Shown: piece by piece, positions 8,460-17,050 of the stretch | How the letters are laid out: each line of letters begins with the position of its first letter | How positions within the stretch are numbered: position 1 is the first letter of the stretch | DNA from: an uncultured Bacteroidales bacterium | GTDB taxonomy: Bacteria; Bacteroidota; Bacteroidia; Bacteroidales; P3 | Direction: 5' to 3' | NCBI GenBank assembly: GCA_937886715.1 | Contig: CAKZZD010000020.1 | Span: 1-64,000, forward strand | DNA length: 64,000 nucleotides | Notes under the pieces: generated by a model | The model's input: only the letters and a program-made list of their open reading frames with translations | The model's database searches: none | Told to the model about the DNA's origin: nothing | Translations under genes and position numbers: made by a program

Positions 8460-8911
8460 TGTCCTGTACGTTTTGTCATCATAAACGTCCTGCAGCCCAT
8501 TTTATTGTGTCGATCGCCCATCGAAATGCCTATCCCCGCGGGCACCGCATCCGAACGCATTTTGGGCCCACTCGCAAACGCCTGTTTCACAGCCTCATTG
8601 CCAAAGCCCCTCCAACCCCTCTCCAACCCCCCTCCACCCTTGCGCCAAAAATTTATAGAGCGGGTATGGAGAGGGGTTGGAGGGGGGTTGGAGGGGGTCG
8701 GTATATGGTATATGGAAATCAATCAGTTGCGACATAGGGAAAAATCATGGATTTTGAAGGGCGGATTTTGAAGGGCAGCATAGGGAATATGATGGTGGAA
8801 ACGAAGGATGGGATCGGGTTTTCGACGCGCTTTTTTTATTCCGCAACTGCAGCGGCGGGCAATATTTTCCATGGCGGGGCGTTATAAAAGACAATAAAAT
8901 CCGGAACAGAT
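8460..8911. other. Intergenic region between the deaminase genes and purE
   Basis: About 450 bp between divergent genes. It holds a strong GC-skewed inverted repeat (8607-8693, listed separately). No match to the full promoter consensus was found for either flanking gene, and no small gene is convincing. Confidence 0.6.
8607..8693. repeat. Inverted repeat built from CTCCAACCCC units, two possible pairings
   Basis: The left side repeats CTCCAACCCC and the right side its complement. Arms 8607-8624 and 8668-8685 are perfectly complementary over 18 bp. A second register pairs 8621-8636 with 8678-8693 over 16 bp. The two hairpins exclude one another. A related CTCCAACCCCGCTCCAAC string occurs at about 28943-28960. 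Confidence 0.75.
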
Positions 8912-9418
8912 ATGAAACCTATTGTCAGCATCATTATGGGCAGCACCAGCGACCTGCCGGTCATGGAGAAAGCCTGCCAGTTTTTCGAAGACATGGAGAT
9001 ACCCTTCGAGGTGAACGCGCTGTCGGCCCACCGCACACCGCAGGAGGTGAGCGACTTTGCGCGCAACGCCGAGGGTCGCGGCATCAAGGTGATCATTGCC
9101 GGCGCGGGCATGGCTGCAGCGCTGCCGGGCGTGATTGCCGCCGAGACAGCGCTGCCGGTGATCGGCGTGCCCATCAAGGGCTCGGTGCTAGAAGGTTTGG
9201 ACGCCACCTTTGCCATCATGCAGATGCCTCCGGGAATACCTGTGGCCACGGTGGCCATCAATGGCGCACAGAATGCCGCCATCCTGGCTATGCAGATGCT
9301 TGCTTTGGGCGACAAAGCGCTGTGGCAGAAACTGGTGGAATACAAGGCAGGCCTGAAGAAGAAGATTGTCAAGGCCAACGCCGAGCTGGCCCAGCTGCAG
9401 TACAAATACAAATGCTAG
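8912..9418 (+). CDS. purE: N5-carboxyaminoimidazole ribonucleotide mutase
   Basis: A 168-residue protein matching class I PurE over its full length. It converts N5-CAIR to CAIR in purine synthesis. The substrate-binding GSTSD motif (about residues 10-14) and the SAHRTP motif (about 38-43), which holds the catalytic histidine, are intact, as is the GAGMAAALPG loop. It is followed after 18-42 bp by a secreted lamin-tail protein gene with no evident link to purines. Confidence 0.97.
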   Translation: MKPIVSIIMGSTSDLPVMEKACQFFEDMEIPFEVNALSAHRTPQEVSDFARNAEGRGIKVIIAGAGMAAALPGVIAAETALPVIGVPIKGSVLEGLDATFAIMQMPPGIPVATVAINGAQNAAILAMQMLALGDKALWQKLVEYKAGLKKKIVKANAELAQLQYKYKC

Positions 9419-9460
9419 GTTGACCCCTAAAGGGCAATGGCAGAGATGGATGGAAGTGGA

Positions 9461-10348
9461 ATGAGGAAGACCGCTGCCATGCTTGCAGCCCTTGCGCTGT
9501 CGGTGACCGCTGTATTGGCACAAAACGGCTTGACGATCAGCGAACTGCTGTATCAGCCGAAGAGTGGCGAGGCGGAATATGTGGAGCTTTACAACAATGG
9601 CTCGCAGCCGGTGGAGCTGGCGGATTACCATATTGTGCGCTGGGTGGGCGATTCGCTGGGCAAACATTACGCGCTGCCGCAGCTGACGGTGCCCGCCCGG
9701 GGATATGTGGTGCTGACGAAAGACGCGGCTTCTGTCGAGACGCATTATGATGTGGCCCGTCGAGAGCTGCTGGTGGAGTGTGCTCTGCCCACCTATCCCA
9801 ACGATGGCGGAAGCTTGGTGCTGGCCACTGTGGACAGCATGGTGGTGGACCGGCTTGACTACAGTCCGGCGATGCACAGCCGGCTGCTGCGCAACAAGGC
9901 GGGTGTGGCTTTGGAGAGGCGCAGTTTCGAACGGCAGACCAACGATCCGGCAAACTGGTTTTCCGCTGCGTCGACGGCAGGCTACGGCACTCCCACCGGG
10001 CCGAATTCGCAGAGCACCGAGTGGCTGGCCGAGGAGGTGTCGTTCACACTCTCGTCGACGCTGCTTTCGCCCGACGGCGACGGCTATCAGGATGCCGTGG
10101 CGCTGGAATACACACTGGAGGAGGGCGACCTGATGGCCTCAATGCTCATCTATGATGCCGCAGGCCGCAAGGTGCGACGACTGTTGAACAACGCCCTGCT
10201 GGGCACGCACGGCTCGGTGGAATGGGATGGTCGGGACGACGGCGGGAAGCAGGTGCCGCGAGGGCGCTATGTGCTCGACATCACGCTGTATGGCCTGCAC
10301 GGCACACAGCAGACGATGCGCCGCACGATATCGGTGGTGAACCGGTAA
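9461..10348 (+). CDS. Secreted lamin-tail domain protein with FlgD-like Ig domain
   Basis: Read from ATG 9461 the product is 295 residues and starts with a clean signal peptide (MRKTAAMLAALALSVTAVLAQ-like). An ATG at 9437 would add eight polar residues in front and is less likely. Residues of about 25-170 look like a lamin-tail domain (ISELLYQP, EYVELYNNG, WVGDS, DNGSLVL-type segments). The C-terminus matches the FlgD-type Ig fold (LSPDGDGYQD, IYDAAGRKVRRL, WDGRDDGGKQVPRGRYVL). These domains are common in surface-exposed proteins of Bacteroidota. Function unknown. The gene ends 15 bp from a convergent gene. Confidence 0.75.
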   Translation: MRKTAAMLAALALSVTAVLAQNGLTISELLYQPKSGEAEYVELYNNGSQPVELADYHIVRWVGDSLGKHYALPQLTVPARGYVVLTKDAASVETHYDVARRELLVECALPTYPNDGGSLVLATVDSMVVDRLDYSPAMHSRLLRNKAGVALERRSFERQTNDPANWFSAASTAGYGTPTGPNSQSTEWLAEEVSFTLSSTLLSPDGDGYQDAVALEYTLEEGDLMASMLIYDAAGRKVRRLLNNALLGTHGSVEWDGRDDGGKQVPRGRYVLDITLYGLHGTQQTMRRTISVVNR

Positions 10349-10363
10349 GAGGCCGCTTCGGCA

Positions 10364-12178
10364 CTAGCGCCGGGGCAGATCGGCTGTGATGTGGTAGAGA
10401 TATTGCAACAAAGCTTCCGTGAAACGGGAATCGCCGGCCGGAGAAGGGCCTAGCGGCGAATGGTCGACACAATCGTAGCCCGACACGCCGTCGGGGGTGA
10501 ACAGGTTGGCACCATTCTTATAGGCATGCAGGGCGAACTGGCGCCGCGAGGCATAGCCGGGGCTGAGGACATTGCGGCTGAAGACGAATTCGGATGCCGG
10601 CAAGCCCAGTTGTGCCAAGAGGGTGGCGGCAATGTCGCTTTGGCTCATGATGCAGCCCACCGTTTGCGGATGGCGCACGGCGCCGCCGGTCCAGAGCAGA
10701 GGGATGGATGCCACACGGGGGTCGGAAGTGGAGGGGACGTCGGCGAAAGGCACACCGTGGTCGGGCACGATGATGAGCAGCAGGCTGTCCCACAGAGGCA
10801 ACTGGCGCAGCTGTCCGACGAAAGCGCCGAGGCAGGAATCGGTGTAAGCGAAGGCGTTCTGCTTGACGTCGGCAAGGCGGTGCATGGGCACATCCCAAGG
10901 TTCGTGGCTACTGAGGGTGAGGACGGTGGAGAAGAAAGGTCGCGAGGCAGGAACAAGGTTTTCGACGGTGAGCACATGATGGTCGGGCACACCCCACGAG
11001 GATGTGCTCAGCTTGGCAGGGAAATGCTGGCTGCCACGGACATCGGTGAAGCCTGTTTCGAGCAGGTAGAGCCGCATGTTGGTGAAGTCGATGTCGCCGC
11101 CATAGGTGAACATGGTGGAGTAGCCGTTGGAGGCCAGGGTGCGGGCCAGCGACGGCAACTGGCGGCAGATGTCGGTGCGCTTCATGAGCGAGGTGGTGGG
11201 CAGGCCGAGCCATCCGTTGATGATGGAAATGATGCCGCGGTCGGTGCGGAAATTGTTGGCATAGCAGCGGGAGAAGAAAACGGAACTGTCGGCCAGCGAA
11301 AGCAGATTGGGGCCTACCGAATCGTTGAGCACCATGCCCGAACCGCCGCTTTCCCAGATGACGAGCATGATATTGGGCCGGTCGATGCAGAGCAGCGTGT
11401 CGGCCAGAGCCGGATCATAGTCGAAGGCGTTGCCGATGAGGGCCGACACTTCCGCTTCAGGCATGCGGTCGAACTCGGCGCAGAGGTCCTGTGCCTTGAA
11501 GAGGGAATGGAGCATGTTGAAGGTGGGGTTGAGGGCTGCATGGTTGCAGAAGGGGTAGGGGGAGAAATAGGCATAGGATGGGTTGGCTGTCGACTCGCTG
11601 GCGCCGCCGCGCATGCCGAGGAAGATGAGTGCCGACACGGGCAGCATCCACAGGCCATGCCATGGCGAGGGTTTATGCTCAAGGGAGACTGGCGTGGCGT
11701 GCCGAAGGCGGCGGATATAGTGCCAAACCACAAGGCCAAGGATGGCGAAAGCGGCGATGATGACCCACAGGGAGAGGCTGGCAAGCATATCCTTGGGGTT
11801 GGTGGCATACATGAGGTCGTTGGCATCGAGTTTGGCTCCCCAAAAATGGTAGAGGATTGTGTCAGCGACGAAAATCACCGCCATCAGCAGCGCCACAACG
11901 ACATAATAGGGCATCAGTACACGGCGCAGCGGGAAACGGCGGAAGAAGAAGCTGACGATGACCGCCACCGCGGGCAGGATGATGATGTAGCAGGCGGTGA
12001 CCGAGTCGAGCCGCAGGCCATGCCACAACGAAGAGAGGCAGGAGAAGAACGGCGCCCCGTCGGCAAAGCCCTGGTTGACAAGCATGAAAATCGCCTTCTG
12101 CGTGACAAAGATGAGGAGCAGGGTGATGTAGAGCCGGAGAAGGAAGAGCAGACGTGGCGCGACGGACTTCATCTTCAA
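10364..12178 (-). CDS. LtaS-like sulfatase-fold membrane enzyme (phosphoglycerol transferase family)
   Basis: A 604-residue protein with about five N-terminal membrane helices (to about residue 190) and a periplasmic alkaline-phosphatase/sulfatase domain. Visible motifs are IMLVIWESGGSG (metal site), NNFRTDRG with the likely nucleophile threonine, LSSHEPWDVP, and VPDHGVPF, as in lipoteichoic-acid synthase relatives. In Gram-negative bacteria such enzymes move phosphoglycerol or phosphoethanolamine onto periplasmic glycans or lipids. It is the last gene of the minus-strand polysaccharide operon and overlaps the upstream dehydratase gene by 4 bp, so modification of that polysaccharide is a reasonable guess. 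Confidence 0.85.
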   Translation of the reverse strand: MKMKSVAPRLLFLLRLYITLLLIFVTQKAIFMLVNQGFADGAPFFSCLSSLWHGLRLDSVTACYIIILPAVAVIVSFFFRRFPLRRVLMPYYVVVALLMAVIFVADTILYHFWGAKLDANDLMYATNPKDMLASLSLWVIIAAFAILGLVVWHYIRRLRHATPVSLEHKPSPWHGLWMLPVSALIFLGMRGGASESTANPSYAYFSPYPFCNHAALNPTFNMLHSLFKAQDLCAEFDRMPEAEVSALIGNAFDYDPALADTLLCIDRPNIMLVIWESGGSGMVLNDSVGPNLLSLADSSVFFSRCYANNFRTDRGIISIINGWLGLPTTSLMKRTDICRQLPSLARTLASNGYSTMFTYGGDIDFTNMRLYLLETGFTDVRGSQHFPAKLSTSSWGVPDHHVLTVENLVPASRPFFSTVLTLSSHEPWDVPMHRLADVKQNAFAYTDSCLGAFVGQLRQLPLWDSLLLIIVPDHGVPFADVPSTSDPRVASIPLLWTGGAVRHPQTVGCIMSQSDIAATLLAQLGLPASEFVFSRNVLSPGYASRRQFALHAYKNGANLFTPDGVSGYDCVDHSPLGPSPAGDSRFTEALLQYLYHITADLPRR

Positions 12179-14103
12179 TCAGCCTTAGTCGGTTGCGGAG
12201 CATCCAATTGGCAATAGACCGAATTGTTGGACAGGAATTCGGGCACGATGGATTTCATCTTGGCCACGATCTCCATGTCATTCATGCCTTTGAGAATGTC
12301 CCAAAGTTCGTTGTACTCGCGGTCGATGGCCTCGAGGGGATAGCGGCGCACCTGGGCACGCATGATTTTCGGATGGTAGGTGGGGATGGTGTTCTCCTTG
12401 GTGGCGAGCAGTTCCTCGTAGAGTTTCTCACCCGGACGGAGGCCTATCTCCTTGATTTTGATGTTAGTCATTCCCGACAGCTGGATCATCTTGGTGGCCA
12501 TATCGTAGATTTTGACCGGCTTGCCCATGTCGAAGACGAAGATGTCGCCGCCCTCACCCATGGCGCCGGCCTCAAGCACGAGGTTGCAGGCTTCGGGGAT
12601 GGTCATGAAGTAGCGGATGATGTCCTTGTGGGTGACGGTAAGGGGGCCGCCGGCGGCAAGTTGTTTTTTGAAGAGGGGGATGACCGATCCGTTGGAGCCC
12701 AAGACGTTGCCGAAACGGGTGGTGACGAAGTGGGTGGTTTCGGTCGAGCGACTCTGGATGTAGATTTCGGCCATACGCTTGGTGGCGCCCATGACGTTGG
12801 TGGGATTGACAGCCTTGTCGGTGGAGATCATGACGAACTTCTGGGTGCCGTATTTGATGGCGAGGTCGGCCATGTTGCGTGTGCCGAAGACATTGATATA
12901 GACTGCCTCGTAGGGGTTTTCTTCCATGAAGGGGACGTGCTTGTAGGCGGCAGCGTGGTAGACAAGCTGGGGGCGGAAGGTCTCGAAGACCTCTTCCATA
13001 CGGGCGCGGTCTTTCACGTTGGCGATGACAAACTCCATGGTGTCGAGTGCATTGGGGTTGGCGCTGCGCAGCTCGTACTGAAGGTCGTACATGGGCGATT
13101 CGGCCTGGTCGAGCATGACGAGTTTGGCAGGCTTGTACTGCATCAGCTGGCGGCAGATTTCAGAACCGATGGAGCCGGCGGCGCCGGTGACAAGGATGAC
13201 TTTGTCGACCACCTCGCGGACAATGTTGACGTTGTCGAGACGGATGGCTTCACGGCCGAGGAGGTCCTCAATCTTGATGCTTTCGATCTGCTTGGCGGAG
13301 AAGGTGCCGTTGATCCAAGTGTTGACATGGGGCACCGACTTGACGGTGAGGCCTAGGTCGAGAGCCTTGTTGGTGATGGCCTGCTTGTGCATGACGCGGA
13401 TTGAGGGGATGGCGATGATGAGCTGCTTGACCTGGTTCGACTCGATGAACTTAGGGTTGAGCACGGAGCGAGCACGGAGCACAGGGACACCGTTGAGCTC
13501 CTGGTTCACCTTCGACATGTCGTCGTCGATGAATGCAGCCACACGATATTCGTGGGCCTGGTCCTGAAGAAGGGCGTTGTGGGCGATGATGCCTGCGGCG
13601 CCGGCGCCATAAATGACCACACTGATGGTGGGACGGCGACGGCGGAAGAATTTGTTGTAGATACGCTGGATGGCCAGGCGCAGCATGACCATAAATAGAG
13701 CCAAAAGGAGGTAGAGCAGGATGGTTTCGCGGACCGTGAGGATGTATTTCGTCGGGATCAGCGGAGGAGTGAACTGGTTGTTGACGACCCTGATGGCGAT
13801 GCAGAACACCGCTGATCCGATGGTGGCAAAGAGGATCTTATAGATGTCGGTCAGGCCCAAATGGCGGATGATGCTGCGTGCTGTGCCGGAAAGCAGGAAT
13901 GCCATCAGGGTGACTATGGATGCGGCAATGAATTTAAGGACTTCGCAGCGTAAGACGATACCGTTGAAACTGTTCATACGGAAGGCCTCCATGAAGAGGT
14001 ATGCCACAACGAAGAGCCCCATGTCGAGCACGAGGATGATCCATTTTGGAATGGTGGAATGGCGGTAGCGGCGAACTAACTCGAAGGATATTTTTTTGAA
14101 CAT
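12175..14103 (-). CDS. CapD/WbpM-like nucleoside-diphosphate-sugar 4,6-dehydratase
   Basis: A 642-residue membrane protein. Four N-terminal membrane helices (to about 150) are followed by a CoA-binding-like Rossmann domain (VVIYGAGAAG, about 160) and the short-chain dehydratase domain: GAAGSIGSE near 300 binds NAD. Downstream the SxxK-type catalytic region (ISTDKAVNPTNVMGATKR) replaces the tyrosine of ordinary epimerases, as in WbpM/PglF. The family turns UDP-GlcNAc into UDP-4-keto-6-deoxy sugars, so it may supply a 6-deoxy-amino sugar for this operon. It overlaps the LtaS-like gene by 4 bp. Confidence 0.92.
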   Translation of the reverse strand: MFKKISFELVRRYRHSTIPKWIILVLDMGLFVVAYLFMEAFRMNSFNGIVLRCEVLKFIAASIVTLMAFLLSGTARSIIRHLGLTDIYKILFATIGSAVFCIAIRVVNNQFTPPLIPTKYILTVRETILLYLLLALFMVMLRLAIQRIYNKFFRRRRPTISVVIYGAGAAGIIAHNALLQDQAHEYRVAAFIDDDMSKVNQELNGVPVLRARSVLNPKFIESNQVKQLIIAIPSIRVMHKQAITNKALDLGLTVKSVPHVNTWINGTFSAKQIESIKIEDLLGREAIRLDNVNIVREVVDKVILVTGAAGSIGSEICRQLMQYKPAKLVMLDQAESPMYDLQYELRSANPNALDTMEFVIANVKDRARMEEVFETFRPQLVYHAAAYKHVPFMEENPYEAVYINVFGTRNMADLAIKYGTQKFVMISTDKAVNPTNVMGATKRMAEIYIQSRSTETTHFVTTRFGNVLGSNGSVIPLFKKQLAAGGPLTVTHKDIIRYFMTIPEACNLVLEAGAMGEGGDIFVFDMGKPVKIYDMATKMIQLSGMTNIKIKEIGLRPGEKLYEELLATKENTIPTYHPKIMRAQVRRYPLEAIDREYNELWDILKGMNDMEIVAKMKSIVPEFLSNNSVYCQLDAPQPTKAD

Positions 14104-14121
14104 GTCGTTTTCAGATTACTG

Positions 14122-15399
14122 CTACAAGCGAGCGTCGATAATATTGCGAGGGAGGACGCCTTTGACGTCGTAGATGACACCGGGCTGCGGAACCAGGGCA
14201 CGGAGGTCGAGAGCGGAAAAACGGTCGTGAGCGACGGCAAGGATGGCAGCGTCGAAGGGACCTTCGGGCAGTTCGGCAAGGACTGGGATGCCATATTCGT
14301 GCTCGGCACGCAGGGGAACGACCCAGGGGTCGTAGACCACGACATTCTGCGAGTACTCGCCAAGAGTGTGGCAGATGTCGACAACCTTGGTGTTGCGGAT
14401 GTCGGGGAAATTCTCTTTGAAGGTGAAACCGAGGACGAGGATGCGGGCATCCTTGACGGGGACACCTTTGAGGTTCATCTGCCGAATCAACTGGTTGGCC
14501 ACATAGGTGCCCATGGAGTTGTTAAGGCGGCGCGCGTTGCTCATCACGCGGGGCAGGACGCCATAGAGCTGCGACTTCTGGATGAGGTAGTAGGGATCGA
14601 CGCTGATGCAATGGCCACCGACCAAGCCGGGACGCATCTTGATGAAGTTCCACTTGGAGGCTGCGGCATCGAGCACGTCGCCGGTGTCGATGCCCATGGC
14701 GTTGAATATCTTGGCCAATTCGTTGACAAAGGCGATGTTGACGTCGCGCTGGGAGTTTTCGATGATTTTCGAGGCTTCGGCCACACGAATGCTCGGCGCC
14801 TTATGGGTGCCGTTGACGAGGACAGAATTGTAGAGTGCATCGACGAAGTCGGCCACCTGCGGAGTGGATCCGGAGGTGACTTTGCGGATGGTTTCGACAC
14901 GATGCTCGTGGTCGCCCGGATTGATACGTTCGGGCGAATAGCCGGCGTAGAAGTCAACGTTGAATGTCATTCCCGACACCTCTTCGACCTTGGGTAGGCA
15001 TTCCTCCTCGGTCACGCCAGGATAGACGGTGGATTCATAGATGACGATGTCGCCCTTGGAGATAACCTTGCCAACCACCTCGGAGGCGCCCAACAATGGG
15101 GAGAGGTCGGGGCGATTGTTGTCGTCGACGGGGGTGGGCACGGCCACAATATATACATTGCACGGGCGTATCTGATCAATATCGGACGTGCAGAGAAATC
15201 CGTGATTGTGTATGGCATCGGCCAGCAGATTGTCGTCGACCTCGAGGGTGTCGTCATGTCCCTTCATCAGGGCATCGACGCGATGGCGGTTGATGTCGAA
15301 TCCGATGGTGGGGAACTTGGTGGAAAACAATCGGGCAAGAGGCAGGCCGACATAGCCAAGGCCAATGACGCAAATTCTTGTTTCGGTAAGCGTAGTCAT
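14122..15399 (-). CDS. UDP-N-acetyl-hexosamine 6-dehydrogenase (WbpA/TviB-like)
   Basis: A 425-residue UDP-sugar dehydrogenase. The N-terminal NAD site is IGLGYVGLP, the catalytic region is GGHCISVDPYY (about residues 270-280, with the nucleophile cysteine) and the C-terminal UDP-binding domain carries LGFTFKENFPDIRNTK. The family oxidises UDP-GlcNAc or UDP-GalNAc to the uronate. With WbpE-, WbpD- and WbpB-like genes directly upstream and overlapping, UDP-GlcNAc to UDP-GlcNAcA, the first step of the Wbp pathway, is the best fit. TviB or WbpO activity (UDP-GalNAcA) cannot be ruled out. Confidence 0.9.
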   Translation of the reverse strand: MTTLTETRICVIGLGYVGLPLARLFSTKFPTIGFDINRHRVDALMKGHDDTLEVDDNLLADAIHNHGFLCTSDIDQIRPCNVYIVAVPTPVDDNNRPDLSPLLGASEVVGKVISKGDIVIYESTVYPGVTEEECLPKVEEVSGMTFNVDFYAGYSPERINPGDHEHRVETIRKVTSGSTPQVADFVDALYNSVLVNGTHKAPSIRVAEASKIIENSQRDVNIAFVNELAKIFNAMGIDTGDVLDAAASKWNFIKMRPGLVGGHCISVDPYYLIQKSQLYGVLPRVMSNARRLNNSMGTYVANQLIRQMNLKGVPVKDARILVLGFTFKENFPDIRNTKVVDICHTLGEYSQNVVVYDPWVVPLRAEHEYGIPVLAELPEGPFDAAILAVAHDRFSALDLRALVPQPGVIYDVKGVLPRNIIDARL

Positions 15400-16493
15400 A
15401 TCTTAGAGGCTATAATTTCTATTTCCGAATCGGTGATATAAGGATGCATGGGAAGCGAGAGCACGGTGCGGCTCAAGGCGGAAGCCTGCGGACAGGGCGA
15501 CTGCGAGAGTGAGGCGAAGGCGGTCTGGCTGCTCATCGTACGGGGGTAGTAGACCATAGAAGGGATGCCCTCGGATTTGAGACGTGCCTGAAGGGCGTCG
15601 CGATCGGGGAGTTGAATGGTGTATTGCGCCCACGATGAAAGTCTTCCGTCGCCGACCACAGGGGTCGTTACCCTGTCGGAGAGAAGGCTGGTGTACATGG
15701 AGGCGGCATGGTTGACGGCGGCCAGCTCGTCGTCGAAATGACGCAACTTCACCTGCAGGACAGCGGCCTGAAGGGTGTCGAGCCGGGAATTGAGACCGAT
15801 GCGCACATTGTCGTATTTGTCGGTGCCTTTGCCATGAATGCGGAACGACTTGATCAGGGCGGCCCAGTCGTCATTGTCGGTGAAAACTGCACCCCCGTCG
15901 CCATAGCAGCCGAGAGGCTTGGCCGGGAAGAATGAAGTGGTGCCGATATCCCCAAAGGAGCAGGCCTTACGGTCGCGGATGGCACCGCCAAAGCCCTGGG
16001 CTCCATCCTCGACCAAAAGAAGGCTGTGCGCTTGACAGAAAGGACGGACCTTGTCGAAATCGGCCGGCTGGCCGAAAAGGTCGACAGCGATCACAGCAGC
16101 CGGATGCAAATCGGTGTGGTTGCAGATATGCCGATATTTTGTTTCCAGGTCGGCAACGCTGATATTGAAATCGTCAAAGTTGACATCGACAAAAACAGGA
16201 GTGGCACCCTGCATGGAGACCACCTCGGCGCTGGCAAAGAAGGTGAAGTCGGGAACAAAAACGGCATCGCCTGGTTTGATGTCCATTGCCATCAGGGCGA
16301 GGCGCAAAGCGTCGGTGCCGTTGGCGCAACTGATGCAGTGCTTCACACCGACATAGTCGGCCAACTGCTGCTCTAGTTCCTGTACCGGGGCTCCCATAAT
16401 GAAAGCGGTGGACGAGACAGCCTTCAAGAGAGCCTCATCCATTTCGGCCTTCATGGCCTCGTATTGTCTGTGTAGGTCGCGGAATTGCATCAC
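15396..16493 (-). CDS. wbpE: DegT/DnrJ/EryC1-type sugar aminotransferase (WbpE-like)
   Basis: A 365-residue PLP enzyme. SFFPAKPLGCYGDGGA (about residues 182-197) contains the PLP lysine; the ANGTDAL and VEDGAQGFGG motifs bind the cofactor. In the Wbp pathway this enzyme aminates the 3-keto group of UDP-2-acetamido-3-keto-glucuronate using glutamate. Assignment to WbpE rather than another sugar aminotransferase rests mostly on the flanking wbpA-, wbpD- and wbpB-like genes. It overlaps both neighbours by 4 bp. Confidence 0.85.
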   Translation of the reverse strand: MMQFRDLHRQYEAMKAEMDEALLKAVSSTAFIMGAPVQELEQQLADYVGVKHCISCANGTDALRLALMAMDIKPGDAVFVPDFTFFASAEVVSMQGATPVFVDVNFDDFNISVADLETKYRHICNHTDLHPAAVIAVDLFGQPADFDKVRPFCQAHSLLLVEDGAQGFGGAIRDRKACSFGDIGTTSFFPAKPLGCYGDGGAVFTDNDDWAALIKSFRIHGKGTDKYDNVRIGLNSRLDTLQAAVLQVKLRHFDDELAAVNHAASMYTSLLSDRVTTPVVGDGRLSSWAQYTIQLPDRDALQARLKSEGIPSMVYYPRTMSSQTAFASLSQSPCPQASALSRTVLSLPMHPYITDSEIEIIASKI

Positions 16494-17050
16494 TTTTTTC
16501 TGATTATAGCGTCGATTTCCTCATATTCGCGTCCACATTGGCACCGCAACGAAGGTGCGAGCTTGCGGCCGCATTCGCACACCCAACCGATGCGTCGGGC
16601 GGGGACTCCGGCCATGAGGGCATAGTCGGGAACATCCTTGGTGACCACGGCGCCTGCCGCAATCAGCGCAGAACGGCCCACTGTGTGGCCACATACTATC
16701 GTAGAGTTCGCCCCAAGCGAGGCACCCTCGCGGATGAGCGTTTTCGCATATACGCCGTGCACCGGGAAATGAGCACGGGGCGTCGTCACATTGGTGAAGA
16801 CACACGAGGGTCCACAAAAGACATTGTCTTCAATTTCAACGCCCTCGTAGACGGAGACGTTGTTTTGTATACGGACACCATTGCCGATGCGCACGTTGGG
16901 GCCGATGTTCACATTCTGGCCGAGAGAGCAATTCTCGCCCAAGACAGCGCCCGACTGGATATGGCAGAAATGCCATACCTTGGTGCCGTTGCCCAAACGG
17001 ACACCTTCGTCGACATAGGAACTCTCGTGGATAAAGGCTTTGTTTACCAT
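16490..17050 (-). CDS. wbpD: Left-handed beta-helix N-acetyltransferase (WbpD-like)
   Basis: A 186-residue hexapeptide-repeat protein that acetylates the 3-amino group of the UDP-2-acetamido-3-amino-glucuronate made by WbpE. Hexapeptide turns (VRLGNGTKV, GENCSLGQNVNIGPNVRIGN) run through the first 120 residues and the AGAVVTKDVPDYALMAGVPARRIGW signature region follows. A C-terminal pair of CxC-type motifs (CECG, CQCG) is typical for WbpD/WlbB. The frame continues upstream, but the ATG at 17050 matches the family start and overlaps the WbpB-like gene by 7 bp. Confidence 0.88.
   Translation of the reverse strand: MVNKAFIHESSYVDEGVRLGNGTKVWHFCHIQSGAVLGENCSLGQNVNIGPNVRIGNGVRIQNNVSVYEGVEIEDNVFCGPSCVFTNVTTPRAHFPVHGVYAKTLIREGASLGANSTIVCGHTVGRSALIAAGAVVTKDVPDYALMAGVPARRIGWVCECGRKLAPSLRCQCGREYEEIDAIIRKK

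Noticed and set aside
10460..12217. A 585-residue plus-strand frame opposite the LtaS-like gene
   Set aside because: The minus-strand protein has all family motifs; the plus frame is low-complexity, rich in Gly, Glu and His, with no domain.
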